Assembly: GCF_029218125.1 (NCBI RefSeq)
Contig: NZ_JARFXX010000003.1
Location: 186,001-250,000 of the forward strand
Length of the DNA stretch: 64,000 nucleotides
Source: Oscillibacter faecalis_A
Lineage (GTDB): Bacteria; Bacillota; Clostridia; Oscillospirales; Oscillospiraceae
Direction of reading: 5' to 3'
Part shown: one piece after another, positions 8,415 to 18,257 of the stretch
How the letters are laid out: each line of letters opens with the position of its first letter
Position numbering within the stretch: the stretch's first letter is position 1
The notes under the pieces: model-generated
Databases searched by the model: none
Told to the model about the DNA's origin: nothing
The model's input: only the letters and a program-made list of their open reading frames with translations
Translations under genes and position numbers: made by a program

Positions 8415-9425
8415 ATGAGCAGTCTTGTTATTCCGCAGGGGTATACCGCTCCCCTGCCTAACTATGAACTTCAGCGCGCTATTGCCTTTATCAAAGAATC
8501 CTTCCAGAGCAACCTTGCCAACGCCCTAAACCTGCGCCGTGTCTCCGCCCCGCTGTTCGTCGCCTCCGATTCCGGCCTAAATGACAACCTCAACGGCGTG
8601 GAACGCCCCGTCAAGTTCGATATTCCCGGTGTGGGAAAGGACGGTGAGGTGGTCCACTCTCTTGCCAAGTGGAAGCGCCTTGCACTGAAGCGCTACGGCT
8701 TCCATGTGGGCAAGGGTCTCTACACCGACATGAACGCCATCCGCCGGGACGAGGAGGATCTGGACAACATCCATTCCGTCTATGTGGACCAGTGGGACTG
8801 GGAGAAGATTATCTCCCGGGAGGAGCGGAATGAGACTTATCTGAAGTCCACCGTCCGGTCCATCGTTTCCGCCGTGTGTGAGACCAGCGAGGCACTGAAC
8901 GTGGCCTTCCCCAGCCTGCGGGTCAAGCTGGACCGTGAGGTGTATTTCGTCACCACGCAGGAGCTTGAGGACCGCTGGCCCGACAAGACGCCCAAGGAGC
9001 GAGAGCACGCTATCTGCGCCGAGCACCATTCCGTGTTCCTCATGCAGATCGGCTGCAAGCTGAAGTCCGGCCAGAAGCATGACGGACGCGCCCCCGATTA
9101 TGACGATTGGGCTCTCAACGGCGATATTCTTATGTGGAACCCCGTGCTGGAGCGTTCCTTTGAAATTTCCTCCATGGGTATCCGTGTGGATGAGGAATCC
9201 ATGGCCCGCCAGCTCAAGCTGGCCGGGTGTGAAGATCGGGCGGAGCTGCCGTTCCACAAAATGCTTTTGAACGGCGAGCTGCCCCTGACCATCGGCGGCG
9301 GCATCGGTCAGAGCCGGCTTTGTATGCTGATGATCGGCACCTGCCACATCGGTGAGGTGCAGGCCAGCCTTTGGGACGATGAGACCGTTGCCAAGTGCGA
9401 GGTCGCCGGAATCACGCTGCTGTAA
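8415..9425 (+). CDS. asnA: Aspartate-ammonia ligase (asparagine synthetase A)
   Basis: The 336-residue enzyme makes asparagine from aspartate and ammonia with ATP; it is homologous to class II aspartyl-tRNA synthetase. Recognisable segments are the N-terminal LQRAIAFIKESFQSNLANAL, VERPVKFDIPG, VHSLAKWKRLALKRYGF and the C-terminal GGGIGQSRLCMLMIG motif 3 with the ATP-binding arginine. It directly follows gltX and precedes a bidirectional terminator. It uses free ammonia, unlike AsnB. Confidence 0.95.
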   Translation: MSSLVIPQGYTAPLPNYELQRAIAFIKESFQSNLANALNLRRVSAPLFVASDSGLNDNLNGVERPVKFDIPGVGKDGEVVHSLAKWKRLALKRYGFHVGKGLYTDMNAIRRDEEDLDNIHSVYVDQWDWEKIISREERNETYLKSTVRSIVSAVCETSEALNVAFPSLRVKLDREVYFVTTQELEDRWPDKTPKEREHAICAEHHSVFLMQIGCKLKSGQKHDGRAPDYDDWALNGDILMWNPVLERSFEISSMGIRVDEESMARQLKLAGCEDRAELPFHKMLLNGELPLTIGGGIGQSRLCMLMIGTCHIGEVQASLWDDETVAKCEVAGITLL

Positions 9426-9457
9426 ACCGCTGTTTCGCCCCATACCTTAACTGATAT

Positions 9458-9503
9458 AAAAATTCCCCGGTTTTTGCTGATAACAAAAGCCGGGGAATTT
9501 TTT
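9458..9503. terminator. Bidirectional terminator
   Basis: AAAAATTCCCCGG and its complement form a stem flanked by A and T runs, located between convergent asnA (+) and the flavo-diiron gene (-). Confidence 0.88.
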
Positions 9504-9516
9504 CATACTGCGCTTC

Positions 9517-10728
9517 TCATGCCTTTGCGGCAATATCCGCTGCAATGGCATCAGCCAAAGACAGGAGCTGTTGGTACTGCTCCTCCTTGACCGCGGACTT
9601 GACGGTGATGGGCGGCGCGATCTGCTCCATACCCTTCATTTCCTCCAGATGCTTTGCCATGAGCCGGGCGGCGGCCGGACCCCAGCTTCCGTTTTCAATC
9701 AGGGCCACCGTGCGGTTTTGGAGTGCGTGGGCCTTCAGCTCCAACAGCAGCGTTTCCACCGGTGTATAAATGCCGCCGTTATACGTGGCGCTGGCAAACA
9801 CCAGATGGCTGCACCGGAACGCTTCGCTGACCAGCTCGGAGACATCGGTGTGGGACACATCGAACAGCCGCACGTGCCGCACCCCTTTCTCCGCCAGACG
9901 GGAGGCCAGAATTTCGCAGGCATTTTCCGTATGGCCGTAAATCGAGCCGCAGAAGATCGCCACGGCCTGCTCCTCCGGCGTATAGCTGCTCCAGCGCTGA
10001 TATTTTTCAATGAACCAGCCGATATTCTCCCGCCAGATAGGGCCGTGAAGCGGGCAGAGATAGTGAATGTCCAGCCCTGCCGCCTTTTTCAGCACATTCT
10101 GCACCGGCGTGCCGTATTTGCCGACAATGTTGGTGTAGTACCGGCGGGCATCATCCAGCCAGTCCCGTTCAAAATCCACCTCGTCGGCAAAAATATTGCC
10201 GTTTATGGCGCCGAAGGTTCCAAAGGCATCTGCGGAGAACAGGATTTTATCCGTTGTGTCATAGGTCATCATGACCTCCGGCCAGTGGACCAGCGGCGCC
10301 ATGACAAAGGTCAGCTCATGCTTTCCAAGGGACAGGGTATCCCCCTCCCTCACCGTCTGAAAGCGCCCCTCCAGCTCCATAGGGAAAAACTGACGAATCA
10401 TCCCCAGCGTCTTAGCGTTGCCGATAACAACCGCCTCGGGATGGCACCCCAGCGCCGCGCCCAGCGTTGCCGCGTGATCCGGCTCCATGTGGTTCACGAT
10501 GACATAGTTCAGTTCCCGGCCCTGCAGCGCGTATTCCAGATTTTCAAAAAAGCGGTCCGCGATGGCACTGTCCACCGTGTCCAGCAGGGCGGTCTTTTCA
10601 TCCCGGAGCAGATAGGCGTTATAGGAAACGCCCCGGGGAATCGGATAGACATTTTCAAAAAGTGCCAGTCGGCGGTCAGAGCCGCCCAGCCAAATCAGGT
10701 CGGATGTAATATCCTTTGTGCAGTGCAT
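9517..10728 (-). CDS. Flavo-diiron protein (A-type flavoprotein)
   Basis: A 403-residue oxygen and/or nitric oxide reductase that protects anaerobes. The N-terminal metallo-beta-lactamase domain binds a diiron centre (HMEPDH near residues 80-85, with later ligands in APLVHWPEVMMTYD and LCPLHGPIWR). The C-terminal domain from about residue 255 is a flavodoxin (AIFCGSIYGHTENACEILA) that binds FMN. No rubredoxin domain is fused. I chose the ATG at 10728 because GGAGG lies eight bases before it; an upstream ATG at 10743 is part of that ribosome site. It is monocistronic between two terminators. Confidence 0.93.
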   Translation of the reverse strand: MHCTKDITSDLIWLGGSDRRLALFENVYPIPRGVSYNAYLLRDEKTALLDTVDSAIADRFFENLEYALQGRELNYVIVNHMEPDHAATLGAALGCHPEAVVIGNAKTLGMIRQFFPMELEGRFQTVREGDTLSLGKHELTFVMAPLVHWPEVMMTYDTTDKILFSADAFGTFGAINGNIFADEVDFERDWLDDARRYYTNIVGKYGTPVQNVLKKAAGLDIHYLCPLHGPIWRENIGWFIEKYQRWSSYTPEEQAVAIFCGSIYGHTENACEILASRLAEKGVRHVRLFDVSHTDVSELVSEAFRCSHLVFASATYNGGIYTPVETLLLELKAHALQNRTVALIENGSWGPAAARLMAKHLEEMKGMEQIAPPITVKSAVKEEQYQQLLSLADAIAADIAAKA

Positions 10729-10880
10729 ATTCAATACCTCCATGGTTTTATCAAATCAGTCCTTGCGGACTTCCCCTCTATTCGCCTGTATTCTACCCGA
10801 TTTTCCATAAAATGTCTAATATTTTTTTACGATGACGCTAAAGCCGCGTCTGCATGGCTCCCCTTACACGATTCATGCAG

Positions 10881-10910
10881 AAAAAATGCCCCTGTCAAAT
10901 GACAAGGGGC
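10881..10910 (-). terminator. Terminator of tepA
   Basis: On the minus strand GCCCCTTGTC and GACAGGGGC pair with one bulge, and ATTTTTT follows. It begins 12 bases beyond the tepA stop. Confidence 0.8.
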
Positions 10911-10921
10911 ACTTTCTTCGT

Positions 10922-11674
10922 TCAACGCATTTCCTCCATTTTCCGATACAGCCACCGCAGCCCCTCCGGCAGACCGCCCAGTTGGTCGATCAGGCCGAGG
11001 CGCACTGCCTCCTCGCCGTACAGCACACTGCCGACATCCGCCGCCATATCGTCCTTTGCCAGCATCAGCGCTTGGAATTTCTCCGTCGAAATACTGCTGT
11101 GCCTCGCCACAAAGGCCACAATGCGCTCCTGAAGCCGCTGAAAATAGCTGTAGGTCTGCGGCGCGGCAATGACCGTCCCGCTCATCCGCACCGGATGAAT
11201 CGTCATGGCGGCGGAGGACACCGCAAAGCTCCGCTGTGCCGCCACCGCCAGCGGAACGCCGATAGAGTGGCTCCCGCCTAAAACGATGGCGGCTGTCGGC
11301 TTGGTCAGCCCGGCAATCAGCTCCGCAATGGCAAGCCCCGCCTCTACATCTCCCCCCACCGTGTTCAGCAAAAACAGCACGCCATCCACCTCACGGCTCT
11401 CCTCCAGCTTGGCAAGCAGCGGCAAAATATGCTCATACTGCGTGGTTTTCGTTCCCGCCGGCGCTGCCGTATGGCCCTCGATCTGGCCGATAATCGCCAT
11501 GGTATAGACTGTGCCGTGGGGCGTTTTTGTCATGGCAGACCCGAAATCCACCACGTTCTGTGCTGCGGCGCTTTCCCGGTCATCCCGTGCGGTCGGCTGT
11601 GTCTGATACTCCTGCTTCAAACTGCATCCCTCGCTTTCCGGAATAGTGTCCGCAGTTTCGGATATTTTACGCAT
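10922..11674 (-). CDS. tepA: ClpP-like serine protease TepA
   Basis: The protein (about 250 residues) belongs to the TepA/YmfB branch of the ClpP-crotonase superfamily, implicated in Firmicutes in signal peptide or translocation-related proteolysis. Core motifs are MAIIGQIEGHTAAP, LLNTVGGDVEAGLAIAEL and GGSHSIGVPLAVAA with the nucleophilic Ser in GGSHSIG, followed by MTIHPVRMSG with the His. An upstream extension of the frame runs antisense through the hydantoinase and looks like a shadow, so I start at ATG 11674. The ribosome site there is weak, so the start is uncertain. It is divergent from the hydantoinase. Confidence 0.88.
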   Translation of the reverse strand: MRKISETADTIPESEGCSLKQEYQTQPTARDDRESAAAQNVVDFGSAMTKTPHGTVYTMAIIGQIEGHTAAPAGTKTTQYEHILPLLAKLEESREVDGVLFLLNTVGGDVEAGLAIAELIAGLTKPTAAIVLGGSHSIGVPLAVAAQRSFAVSSAAMTIHPVRMSGTVIAAPQTYSYFQRLQERIVAFVARHSSISTEKFQALMLAKDDMAADVGSVLYGEEAVRLGLIDQLGGLPEGLRWLYRKMEEMR

Positions 11675-11750
11675 ATCCGTGAATGCTTCTGGTAATTTTC
11701 GCAAAAAGGTGGTAAACTGATACCACTTAAATCCGAAAGGAAGGGATGCT

Positions 11751-13127
11751 ATGCGAACACTGCTGAAGGGCGGCACCGTTGTTTCCGCCCGGGGTACCAG
11801 ACGGGCCGATGTTCTTCTGGAAAACGGCCGTGTCAAGCAGGTTGGCCGCCTCATTTGGGGAAAGGCCGATCGCGTTGAGGATGTGGAGGGCTGTCTCCTG
11901 TTCCCCGGCTTTATTGACGCGCATACCCACTTTGATCTGGACGTCTGCGGCACCACTACAGCGGATGATTTTGCTTTCGGCAGCCGTGCGGCGCTGCGGG
12001 GCGGCACCACCACCGTCATTGACTTTGCCTGTCCCAATAAGGGTGAAAGCCTTCAGCACGGACTGGAGCTCTGGCACAGTAAGGCCGATGGCCGGACGTA
12101 CTGCGACTATGGCTTCCACATGACCATTGATGACTGGAACGAAGCCATTCGCACAGAGTTGCCTGAAATGTTCCGCCAAGGCATTTCCTCCTTCAAGATG
12201 TACATGACCTACCCCGCCATGATGCTGGGTGACCGGGACCTGTACTGGGCGCTGAAGGAGCTGAAGCACCTCGGCGGCATCTGCGGTGTCCACTGTGAAA
12301 ATGCCGGTGTCATTGACGGAATCATTGCCGAGAAAAAAACGGCGGGGCTGCTTGGCCCCGCCAGTCATCCGGAAAGCCGCCCGCCCTATCTGGAGGCCGA
12401 GGCCGTAAGCCGCCTTCTGCGAATCGCGCAGGCAGCGGATTGCCCGGTGGTCATCGTACACCTCACCAACGAGGAGGCTTTGAAGGAAGTGCAGCAGGCG
12501 CGGCGGCGCGGACAGACCGTGTATGTGGAGACCTGCCCGCAATATCTGCTTTTGGATGACAGCGTTTACTATAACCCCGATTATTCGCAAGCCGCCCGAT
12601 ATGTCTGCGCGCCCCCCATCCGCAGCAAGGAAAATCAGGAGGCGCTGTGGCGAGGACTGCGCCGTGGTGAGATTCAAACCGTTTCCACGGACCACTGCTC
12701 CTTTACGCTTGAACAAAAGGAAATGGGCCGGGAGGATTTTACAAAAATCCCCGGCGGACTTCCCGGCGTGGAAACCCGCGGCGAGCTGATTTACTCCTAC
12801 GGCGTTGCGGCCAAAAAGCTGTCGCTTTCGCAGATGTGCAGAGTTCTCTGCGAAAATCCCGCAAAGCTGTACGGTCTCTATCCCCGCAAGGGCATTCTGG
12901 CCCCCGGCAGCGACGGTGATATTGTGGTCTATGATCCCGGCGACAGCCATGTGATTCGCGGCGAGGACTGCATTTCCAAGGCCGGCTACACGCCCTATGA
13001 GGGCTTTGTCACCGCAGGCGGCATCCGCTCTGTCTGGCTCCGGGGCCGCAAGGTTGTGGAGCACGGCACTGTCTTGGAAGACGCTCCCACCGGAATGTAT
13101 CTTTCCCGTGGAAAATACAGCCTGTAA
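11751..13127 (+). CDS. Dihydropyrimidinase / hydantoinase family amidohydrolase
   Basis: This 458-residue zinc amidohydrolase opens cyclic amides such as dihydropyrimidines or hydantoins. Metal-ligand motif DAHTHFDLDV lies near residue 55, the carboxylated lysine is in SSFKMYMTYP (about 150), and further ligands are in GVHCENAG, VIVHLTNEEA and VSTDHCSF. Length and motif order match D-hydantoinase/dihydropyrimidinase better than dihydroorotase. No pyrimidine-degradation partners are adjacent, so the physiological substrate is unknown. It is monocistronic, ending at a terminator, and its start follows GAAAGGAAGGG. Confidence 0.88.
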   Translation: MRTLLKGGTVVSARGTRRADVLLENGRVKQVGRLIWGKADRVEDVEGCLLFPGFIDAHTHFDLDVCGTTTADDFAFGSRAALRGGTTTVIDFACPNKGESLQHGLELWHSKADGRTYCDYGFHMTIDDWNEAIRTELPEMFRQGISSFKMYMTYPAMMLGDRDLYWALKELKHLGGICGVHCENAGVIDGIIAEKKTAGLLGPASHPESRPPYLEAEAVSRLLRIAQAADCPVVIVHLTNEEALKEVQQARRRGQTVYVETCPQYLLLDDSVYYNPDYSQAARYVCAPPIRSKENQEALWRGLRRGEIQTVSTDHCSFTLEQKEMGREDFTKIPGGLPGVETRGELIYSYGVAAKKLSLSQMCRVLCENPAKLYGLYPRKGILAPGSDGDIVVYDPGDSHVIRGEDCISKAGYTPYEGFVTAGGIRSVWLRGRKVVEHGTVLEDAPTGMYLSRGKYSL

Positions 13128-13157
13128 TGTCATTTGCTTTTACAGCATTGATGCGGT

Positions 13158-13197
13158 AAAAAAGAGGAACACGGCCCCATAGCCGCGTTCCTCTTTT
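13158..13197. terminator. Bidirectional terminator
   Basis: AAAAGAGGAAC and GTTCCTCTTTT pair, with an additional CGGC/GCCG inner stem. It separates the convergent hydantoinase (+) and engB (-). Confidence 0.88.
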
Positions 13198-13203
13198 CTT
13201 TTA

Positions 13204-13800
13204 TCACGCTTCAGCAGCATCCGAGAGCAGGCGAAGCAACTGGTCTCGACCCTCGCCCTTTTCGGCAGAAAACGGCAGCAGAATATCCCGCTCCGTCAGC
13301 TCCAGCGTTTCCCGAATCAGAGCCAGCGCCGGTTCTACCTGACTTTTTTTCAGCTTGTCCAGCTTATTGGCCACCACGATCTCCGGGCAGCCGGTCTGGC
13401 GGAACCAATCGTGCATGGTCAAATCGTTTTCCGTAGGCCTGTGGCGGATGTCCACAATCAGAACGCCTGTGGTGATGGCGTCCGCCTCCCGCTGGAAATA
13501 CGTTTCCATCAGCCGCGCCCAGCGCTCCTTTTCCGAGCGGGCCACCTTTGCATAACCATAGCCCGGCAGATCAACAAGATATGCCCTTCCGTCCAGTCGG
13601 AAATAGTTGATATGCGTCGTTTTTCCCGGGGAAGAACCCACATAGGCCAAATTTTTCCGGCCCACAAGACGGTTGATAACGGAGGATTTTCCCACGTTGG
13701 ACCGTCCCGCAAAGGCAAACTGCGGCAGACCGTCCCGCAGGAAATCTTTCGGCTCGCCCGCAGAGCGCACAAACTCCGCTTTATTGAAATTCAGTGCCAT
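13204..13800 (-). CDS. engB: Ribosome biogenesis GTPase EngB (YsxC)
   Basis: This 198-residue TRAFAC GTPase is needed for late 50S subunit assembly. G1 is GRSNVGKSSVINRL near residues 31-44, G3 is DLPGYGYAKV and G4 is NKLDKLKKSQ. It lies nine bases downstream of lon, as in many Firmicutes, completing the tig-clpP-clpX-lon-engB cluster. Confidence 0.96.
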   Translation of the reverse strand: MALNFNKAEFVRSAGEPKDFLRDGLPQFAFAGRSNVGKSSVINRLVGRKNLAYVGSSPGKTTHINYFRLDGRAYLVDLPGYGYAKVARSEKERWARLMETYFQREADAITTGVLIVDIRHRPTENDLTMHDWFRQTGCPEIVVANKLDKLKKSQVEPALALIRETLELTERDILLPFSAEKGEGRDQLLRLLSDAAEA

Positions 13801-13809
13801 CGCCTCTCC

Positions 13810-16197
13810 TTACTGCCGCAGGGCCGCTTCTGTGCCGCTTTCCACCGGAAGGAAGGCCGGTATCGCCTCTGCCTTCTTCTCCGCTTCTCGGCAGAATACC
13901 TCGTCAAATACCTGATCCACGGTTTCTACCGGCACAAACCGCAGGGCGGCGCGCACCGTCTGGTCGATTTCCTCTAAATCGCGGACATTGTCCTGGGGAA
14001 TCAGTACGGTTCGGATGCCGTACCGCTTCGCCGCCATAGTTTTTTCCTTCAGGCCGCCGATGGGGAGCACGCGGCCTCGTAAAGTAATTTCGCCTGTCAT
14101 AGCAATTCCGGCCTTAATTTTACGGTCTGTCAATACTGAAAGCATGGCAGTCGCCATGGCAATACCGGCAGAGGGGCCGTCCTTGGGAACTGCCCCCTCC
14201 GGGAAATGGACATGGATATCTCTGTTCTTATAGAAATCCGGGTCGATACCCAATGCCTTTGCCCGGCTTCGCAGGCAGCTATAGGCCGCTTGAGCGGATT
14301 CCTTCATCACATCGCCCAGGTTTCCTGTCAGCTCCAGCTTGCCGGAGCCCTCCATTACATTGACCTCTACTTCCAGAATTTCGCCGCCGGCCTCTGTCCA
14401 TGCAAGGCCGTTCACCACGCCGATTTCCTCCCGGTCCACATGGACCGTCGGCGGATAGGGCTGCATATTCAGCAGCTTCGGCAGGTCTTTTTCTGTAACA
14501 GTCACTCGCTTTACAGCTTTTGTTAAAAGCTGCATATCCGCTTTTCGGCACAATGCAGCCAGACGCCGCTCCAACTGACGGACACCGGACTCCCGAGTAT
14601 AGTCCCGAATCACCGCCCGAACTGCTTCATCATCGATTCGCAGTACGCCCTTTTTCAGTCCGTGCTCCTTCATCTGCTTTGGCAGCAGATGATTCTTCGC
14701 GATTTGAATTTTCTCCTCATCGGTGTAGCTGGAAAGCTGAATGACTTCCATCCGATCCAGCAGAGGCCGTGGAATCGTATCCAGTGAGTTAGCCGTGGTA
14801 ATGAACATCACTTGCGAGAGGTCCAGCGGCACCTCCAGAAAATGATCCCGGAAAGCGTGGTTCTGCTCGCTGTCCAGCACCTCCAACAGCGCCGAGGCCG
14901 GGTCACCCCGGTAATCTCCGCTGAGCTTGTCAATCTCATCCAGCACCAGCAGCGGGTTCATGGTGCCGCTGCGACTGATGCCCTCTACGATACGTCCCGG
15001 CATGGCGCCGATATAGGTCTTGCGGTGGCCGCGGATATCCGCTTCATCCCGCACGCCGCCAAGAGAGATTCTGTCCAGCTTGCGGTTCAATGCCTTGGCA
15101 ACAGACAGAGCAATCGAGGTCTTGCCCACGCCCGGAGGGCCCACAAGGCAGATGATCTGCCCCTTCCCCTCCGGGTTCATCTGGCGAACGGCAATGCTCT
15201 CTAAAATCCGCTCCTTCACCTTCTCCATGCCGAAGTGGTCACGGTCCAGCGCCCTGCGAACGGCGTCCACATTGACGCGCTCCTTAGTATATGTACCCCA
15301 CGGCAGCTCAAGACATACATCCAGATAATTGCGAATCACAGACGCCTCCGCACTGACGTATGGCTGCTTTGCCAGCTTGTTGATCTCCTTTTCAAGATGC
15401 TGCCGCGTCTCGTCCTCCAGTTTCAGGCTCTCCAGCTTTTGACGGTACTCGTCGATCTCGCTGTCCTCGTCCTCGCCAAGCTCACCCTGAAGGACCCGAA
15501 TCTGCGTCCGCAGAATTTGCTCCTTCTGCTGCTGAGCAAGCTCGTCCCGGACCTTGCCCTCCATCTGCCGCTCATAGCTCAGCACATCCCGCTCCCGGGC
15601 CAAGAAGCCGTTGAGCTTCCGTAGCCGCACCAGCGGAGACAGCTCCTCCAAAATAGCCTGCTTATCATCATAGCGCAGCGCCGTGTTCTGGGCGATAAAG
15701 TCCGCTAAAAAGCCCGGGTCCTGGCTGTCCAGCACCGTTGCCGTAACCTCCTCCGCCACATTACCGGCAAGCTGGGCGTAATCCTGAAACAGTCCGCAGG
15801 TCTGCCGGAGCAGCGCCTCCGTTCTGGGGGTATTGCTTACACCGGCGTTCTCCTCCACCAGCTCTACATGGCCCTGAAGATACGGCTCCGTCTGCCACAG
15901 GCGGCGCAGGCAGGCACGGCGTCCACCCTCCACCATGACCCGCAGAGAGCTTTTTCCCAGCCGCAATATCTGCGTCACACGGGAGACCGTTCCCATGGTG
16001 TAGAGGTCCTTTTCCGTTGGCTTTTCCACGCCGATCTCCCGCTGTGTCACCAGAAAGATCTCCTGTCCGGTCTCCATGGCGACCTCCAGCGCCTTAATGG
16101 AAATGCGGCGCTCTACGTCAAAGGTGAGATTTGTATGTGGAAATACCGTCAGGCCCCGAAGGGCCAGTACGGGAATATTCAAAGTATTGGGTTCCAT
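13810..16197 (-). CDS. lon: ATP-dependent protease Lon
   Basis: The 795-residue protease degrades misfolded and regulatory proteins in the cytosol. It has an N-terminal LON substrate-binding domain (IPVLALRGLTVFPHTN), a coiled helical region, an AAA+ module with Walker A GPPGVGKTS and Walker B LLVLDEIDK, and a C-terminal peptidase with Ser676 in KDGPSAGIAMATA and Lys719 in GGLKEKTMAA. Length is normal. The start follows AAAGGAG. It lies between clpX and engB in the conserved quality-control cluster. Confidence 0.97.
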   Translation of the reverse strand: MEPNTLNIPVLALRGLTVFPHTNLTFDVERRISIKALEVAMETGQEIFLVTQREIGVEKPTEKDLYTMGTVSRVTQILRLGKSSLRVMVEGGRRACLRRLWQTEPYLQGHVELVEENAGVSNTPRTEALLRQTCGLFQDYAQLAGNVAEEVTATVLDSQDPGFLADFIAQNTALRYDDKQAILEELSPLVRLRKLNGFLARERDVLSYERQMEGKVRDELAQQQKEQILRTQIRVLQGELGEDEDSEIDEYRQKLESLKLEDETRQHLEKEINKLAKQPYVSAEASVIRNYLDVCLELPWGTYTKERVNVDAVRRALDRDHFGMEKVKERILESIAVRQMNPEGKGQIICLVGPPGVGKTSIALSVAKALNRKLDRISLGGVRDEADIRGHRKTYIGAMPGRIVEGISRSGTMNPLLVLDEIDKLSGDYRGDPASALLEVLDSEQNHAFRDHFLEVPLDLSQVMFITTANSLDTIPRPLLDRMEVIQLSSYTDEEKIQIAKNHLLPKQMKEHGLKKGVLRIDDEAVRAVIRDYTRESGVRQLERRLAALCRKADMQLLTKAVKRVTVTEKDLPKLLNMQPYPPTVHVDREEIGVVNGLAWTEAGGEILEVEVNVMEGSGKLELTGNLGDVMKESAQAAYSCLRSRAKALGIDPDFYKNRDIHVHFPEGAVPKDGPSAGIAMATAMLSVLTDRKIKAGIAMTGEITLRGRVLPIGGLKEKTMAAKRYGIRTVLIPQDNVRDLEEIDQTVRAALRFVPVETVDQVFDEVFCREAEKKAEAIPAFLPVESGTEAALRQ

Positions 16198-16278
16198 AGT
16201 TCGCTCCTTTCAGGAGAATAAAGCAGGGGAAGCCGCGTGTCAACGCCCTCCCCCTGTTGGCTGTGCGTATCACACAGG

Positions 16279-17595
16279 TTAAGATGCCGACATCGGCGTA
16301 TCCGCCTCGTTCCGCGCCTCGGACTTTCCGGTATTCAGCTTCACGGAATAATTGATCTTATTGGAATCGTGCGTCAGTTCCGGCTCCGCCTTCCCCTCCA
16401 CACAGTCCTTTGTCACAACTGCCTTGACCACCGTTTTGTCAGAGGGAATTTCGTACATGATTTTCGTCAGCAGACCCTCCATCACGGCCCGCAGTCCCCG
16501 GGCGCCGATGTTCCGCTCAATGGCCTTGTCTGCAATGGCGTTCAGCGCGTCATCCGTAAACTCCAGATCAACGTCATCGTATTCCATCAGCTTTTTATAC
16601 TGTTTGACCAGCGCGTTCTTCGGCTCCGTCAGAATGCGGACCAAATCTTCCCGCTGCAGCGCGTTCAGCGGCGCGATCACCGGCAAGCGGCCCACCAACT
16701 CGGGAATGATACCGAACTTGAGAATGTCATGGGGCTGGACCTGCGCCAAAAGCTGGCTGACGTTCTTCTCCTTCTTGCTCTGGATATCCGCGCCAAAGCC
16801 CATGGTTTTCTGGTCCAACCGCTGCTCAATGATCTTTTCAAGACCGTCAAAGGCACCGCCGCAGATGAACAGAATGTTTTTGGTGTTCATCTGAATGAAC
16901 TCCTGATGGGGGTGCTTGCGTCCGCCCTGCGGCGGCACGTTGGCTACCGTACCCTCCACGATTTTCAAAAGCGCCTGCTGTACGCCCTCACCGGAAACAT
17001 CCCGGGTGATAGAGGTGTTCTCACTCTTACGGGCAATTTTGTCGATCTCATCGACATAAATGATGCCGTGCTCCGCGCGCTCCACATCAAAATCCGCCGC
17101 CTGCAGCAGTCGCAGCAGGATATTTTCCACATCATCGCCTACATAGCCAGCCTCTGTCAAGGTTGTGGCGTCGGCAATAGCGAAGGGAACCTTCAAAATT
17201 CGGGCCAGCGTTTGTGCAAACAGCGTCTTGCCGGAGCCGGTGGGGCCCAGCATCAGGATGTTGCTCTTTTGCAGCTCCACATCGTCCCCGCCGCCGAAAT
17301 AAATGCGCTTGTAGTGGTTGTACACCGCCACGGACAGCGCCACCTTCGCGGCCTCCTGCCCGATGACATATTCATCCAGCACCGTCCGAATTTCCCTCGG
17401 TGTCGGCAGCTGGTCGGGAATATTCTCCAGTGGTTCGGTCTCCGGGCCATCAAAGCCCTCATCCAGAATGCTCATGCAAAGCTGCACGCACTCATCGCAG
17501 ATGCGGACACCGGGGCCCTGAATCATACGGTGGACCTGCTGCTCCCGCTTACCGCAAAAGGAACAGCGCAGGGCCTTCTTGCCTTCATCGCTCAT
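16279..17595 (-). CDS. clpX: ClpXP protease ATPase subunit ClpX
   Basis: The 438-residue AAA+ unfoldase feeds substrates to ClpP. The N-terminal zinc-binding domain has four cysteines (CSFCGKREQQVHRM and CDECVQLC). Walker A is GPTGSGKTLFAQTLA, the Walker B region is IIYVDEIDKIARK, and sensor/arginine motifs follow (EGVQQALLKIVEGT, GRLPVIAPLNAL). It lies 13 bases after clpP and in the same orientation, so they are probably co-transcribed. Confidence 0.97.
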   Translation of the reverse strand: MSDEGKKALRCSFCGKREQQVHRMIQGPGVRICDECVQLCMSILDEGFDGPETEPLENIPDQLPTPREIRTVLDEYVIGQEAAKVALSVAVYNHYKRIYFGGGDDVELQKSNILMLGPTGSGKTLFAQTLARILKVPFAIADATTLTEAGYVGDDVENILLRLLQAADFDVERAEHGIIYVDEIDKIARKSENTSITRDVSGEGVQQALLKIVEGTVANVPPQGGRKHPHQEFIQMNTKNILFICGGAFDGLEKIIEQRLDQKTMGFGADIQSKKEKNVSQLLAQVQPHDILKFGIIPELVGRLPVIAPLNALQREDLVRILTEPKNALVKQYKKLMEYDDVDLEFTDDALNAIADKAIERNIGARGLRAVMEGLLTKIMYEIPSDKTVVKAVVTKDCVEGKAEPELTHDSNKINYSVKLNTGKSEARNEADTPMSAS

Positions 17596-17608
17596 GGTAT
17601 TACCTCTT

Positions 17609-18193
17609 TTATCTCTTAGCAGTGATGATCTTATCCACCAGACCGAAGCTCCTGGCTTCCTCCGCGGTCATCCAGTGGTCCCGCTCGGAAGCAGCCTTGA
17701 CCTCCTCGGCGGTCTTTCCGGTGTTGGACGCCAGAATCTCATTCAGGTTTTTCTTAATGCGGAGGAAATGCTCCACATCGATTTCCATGTCCGTCACCTT
17801 GCCCTGTGTACCGGCAGAGGGCTGATGAATCATGATCTCGGCGTTCGGCAGCGCAATGCGCTTGCCCTTGGCGCCGGAGGACAGCAGAAACGCGCCCATG
17901 GACGCGGCCATGCCTACGCAGATGGTGGACACATCGCACTTGACATACTGCATGGTATCGTAAATCGCCATGCCATCCGTAACGGAGCCGCCGGGGCTGT
18001 TGATATAAAGCTGGATATCCTTATCCGGGTCCTGCGCCTCCAGATACAATAACTGCGCCACCACCAGACTTGCCGTGGTCGCATTGACCTCCTCACCCAA
18101 GAAGATGATGCGGTCATTCAGCAAACGGGAAAAAATGTCATAGGACCGCTCACCGCGGTTCGTCTGCTCTACAACATAGGGTACTAAGCTCAT
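17609..18193 (-). CDS. clpP: ATP-dependent Clp protease proteolytic subunit
   Basis: The 194-residue serine peptidase forms the tetradecameric chamber used by ClpX. The catalytic triad is visible as Ser98 (GMAASMGAF), His123 (MIHQPSAG) and Asp172 (RDHWM). The start ATG at 18193 follows AAAGGAGG at a spacing of seven to eight bases; the open frame extends upstream through a poorly conserved basic stretch that overlaps tig and is not real. Genes tig, clpP and clpX follow one another on the same strand. Confidence 0.96.
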   Translation of the reverse strand: MSLVPYVVEQTNRGERSYDIFSRLLNDRIIFLGEEVNATTASLVVAQLLYLEAQDPDKDIQLYINSPGGSVTDGMAIYDTMQYVKCDVSTICVGMAASMGAFLLSSGAKGKRIALPNAEIMIHQPSAGTQGKVTDMEIDVEHFLRIKKNLNEILASNTGKTAEEVKAASERDHWMTAEEARSFGLVDKIITAKR

Positions 18194-18257
18194 AAAGATG
18201 ACCTCCTTTTGTAACGCGGCACATATACAAGTGGGGTTGTAAAGGTGCCTGATAAAC

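Noticed and set aside
11675..12037. N-terminal extension of the TepA frame
   Set aside because: It is antisense to the well-conserved hydantoinase gene and has a composition typical of a shadow frame.
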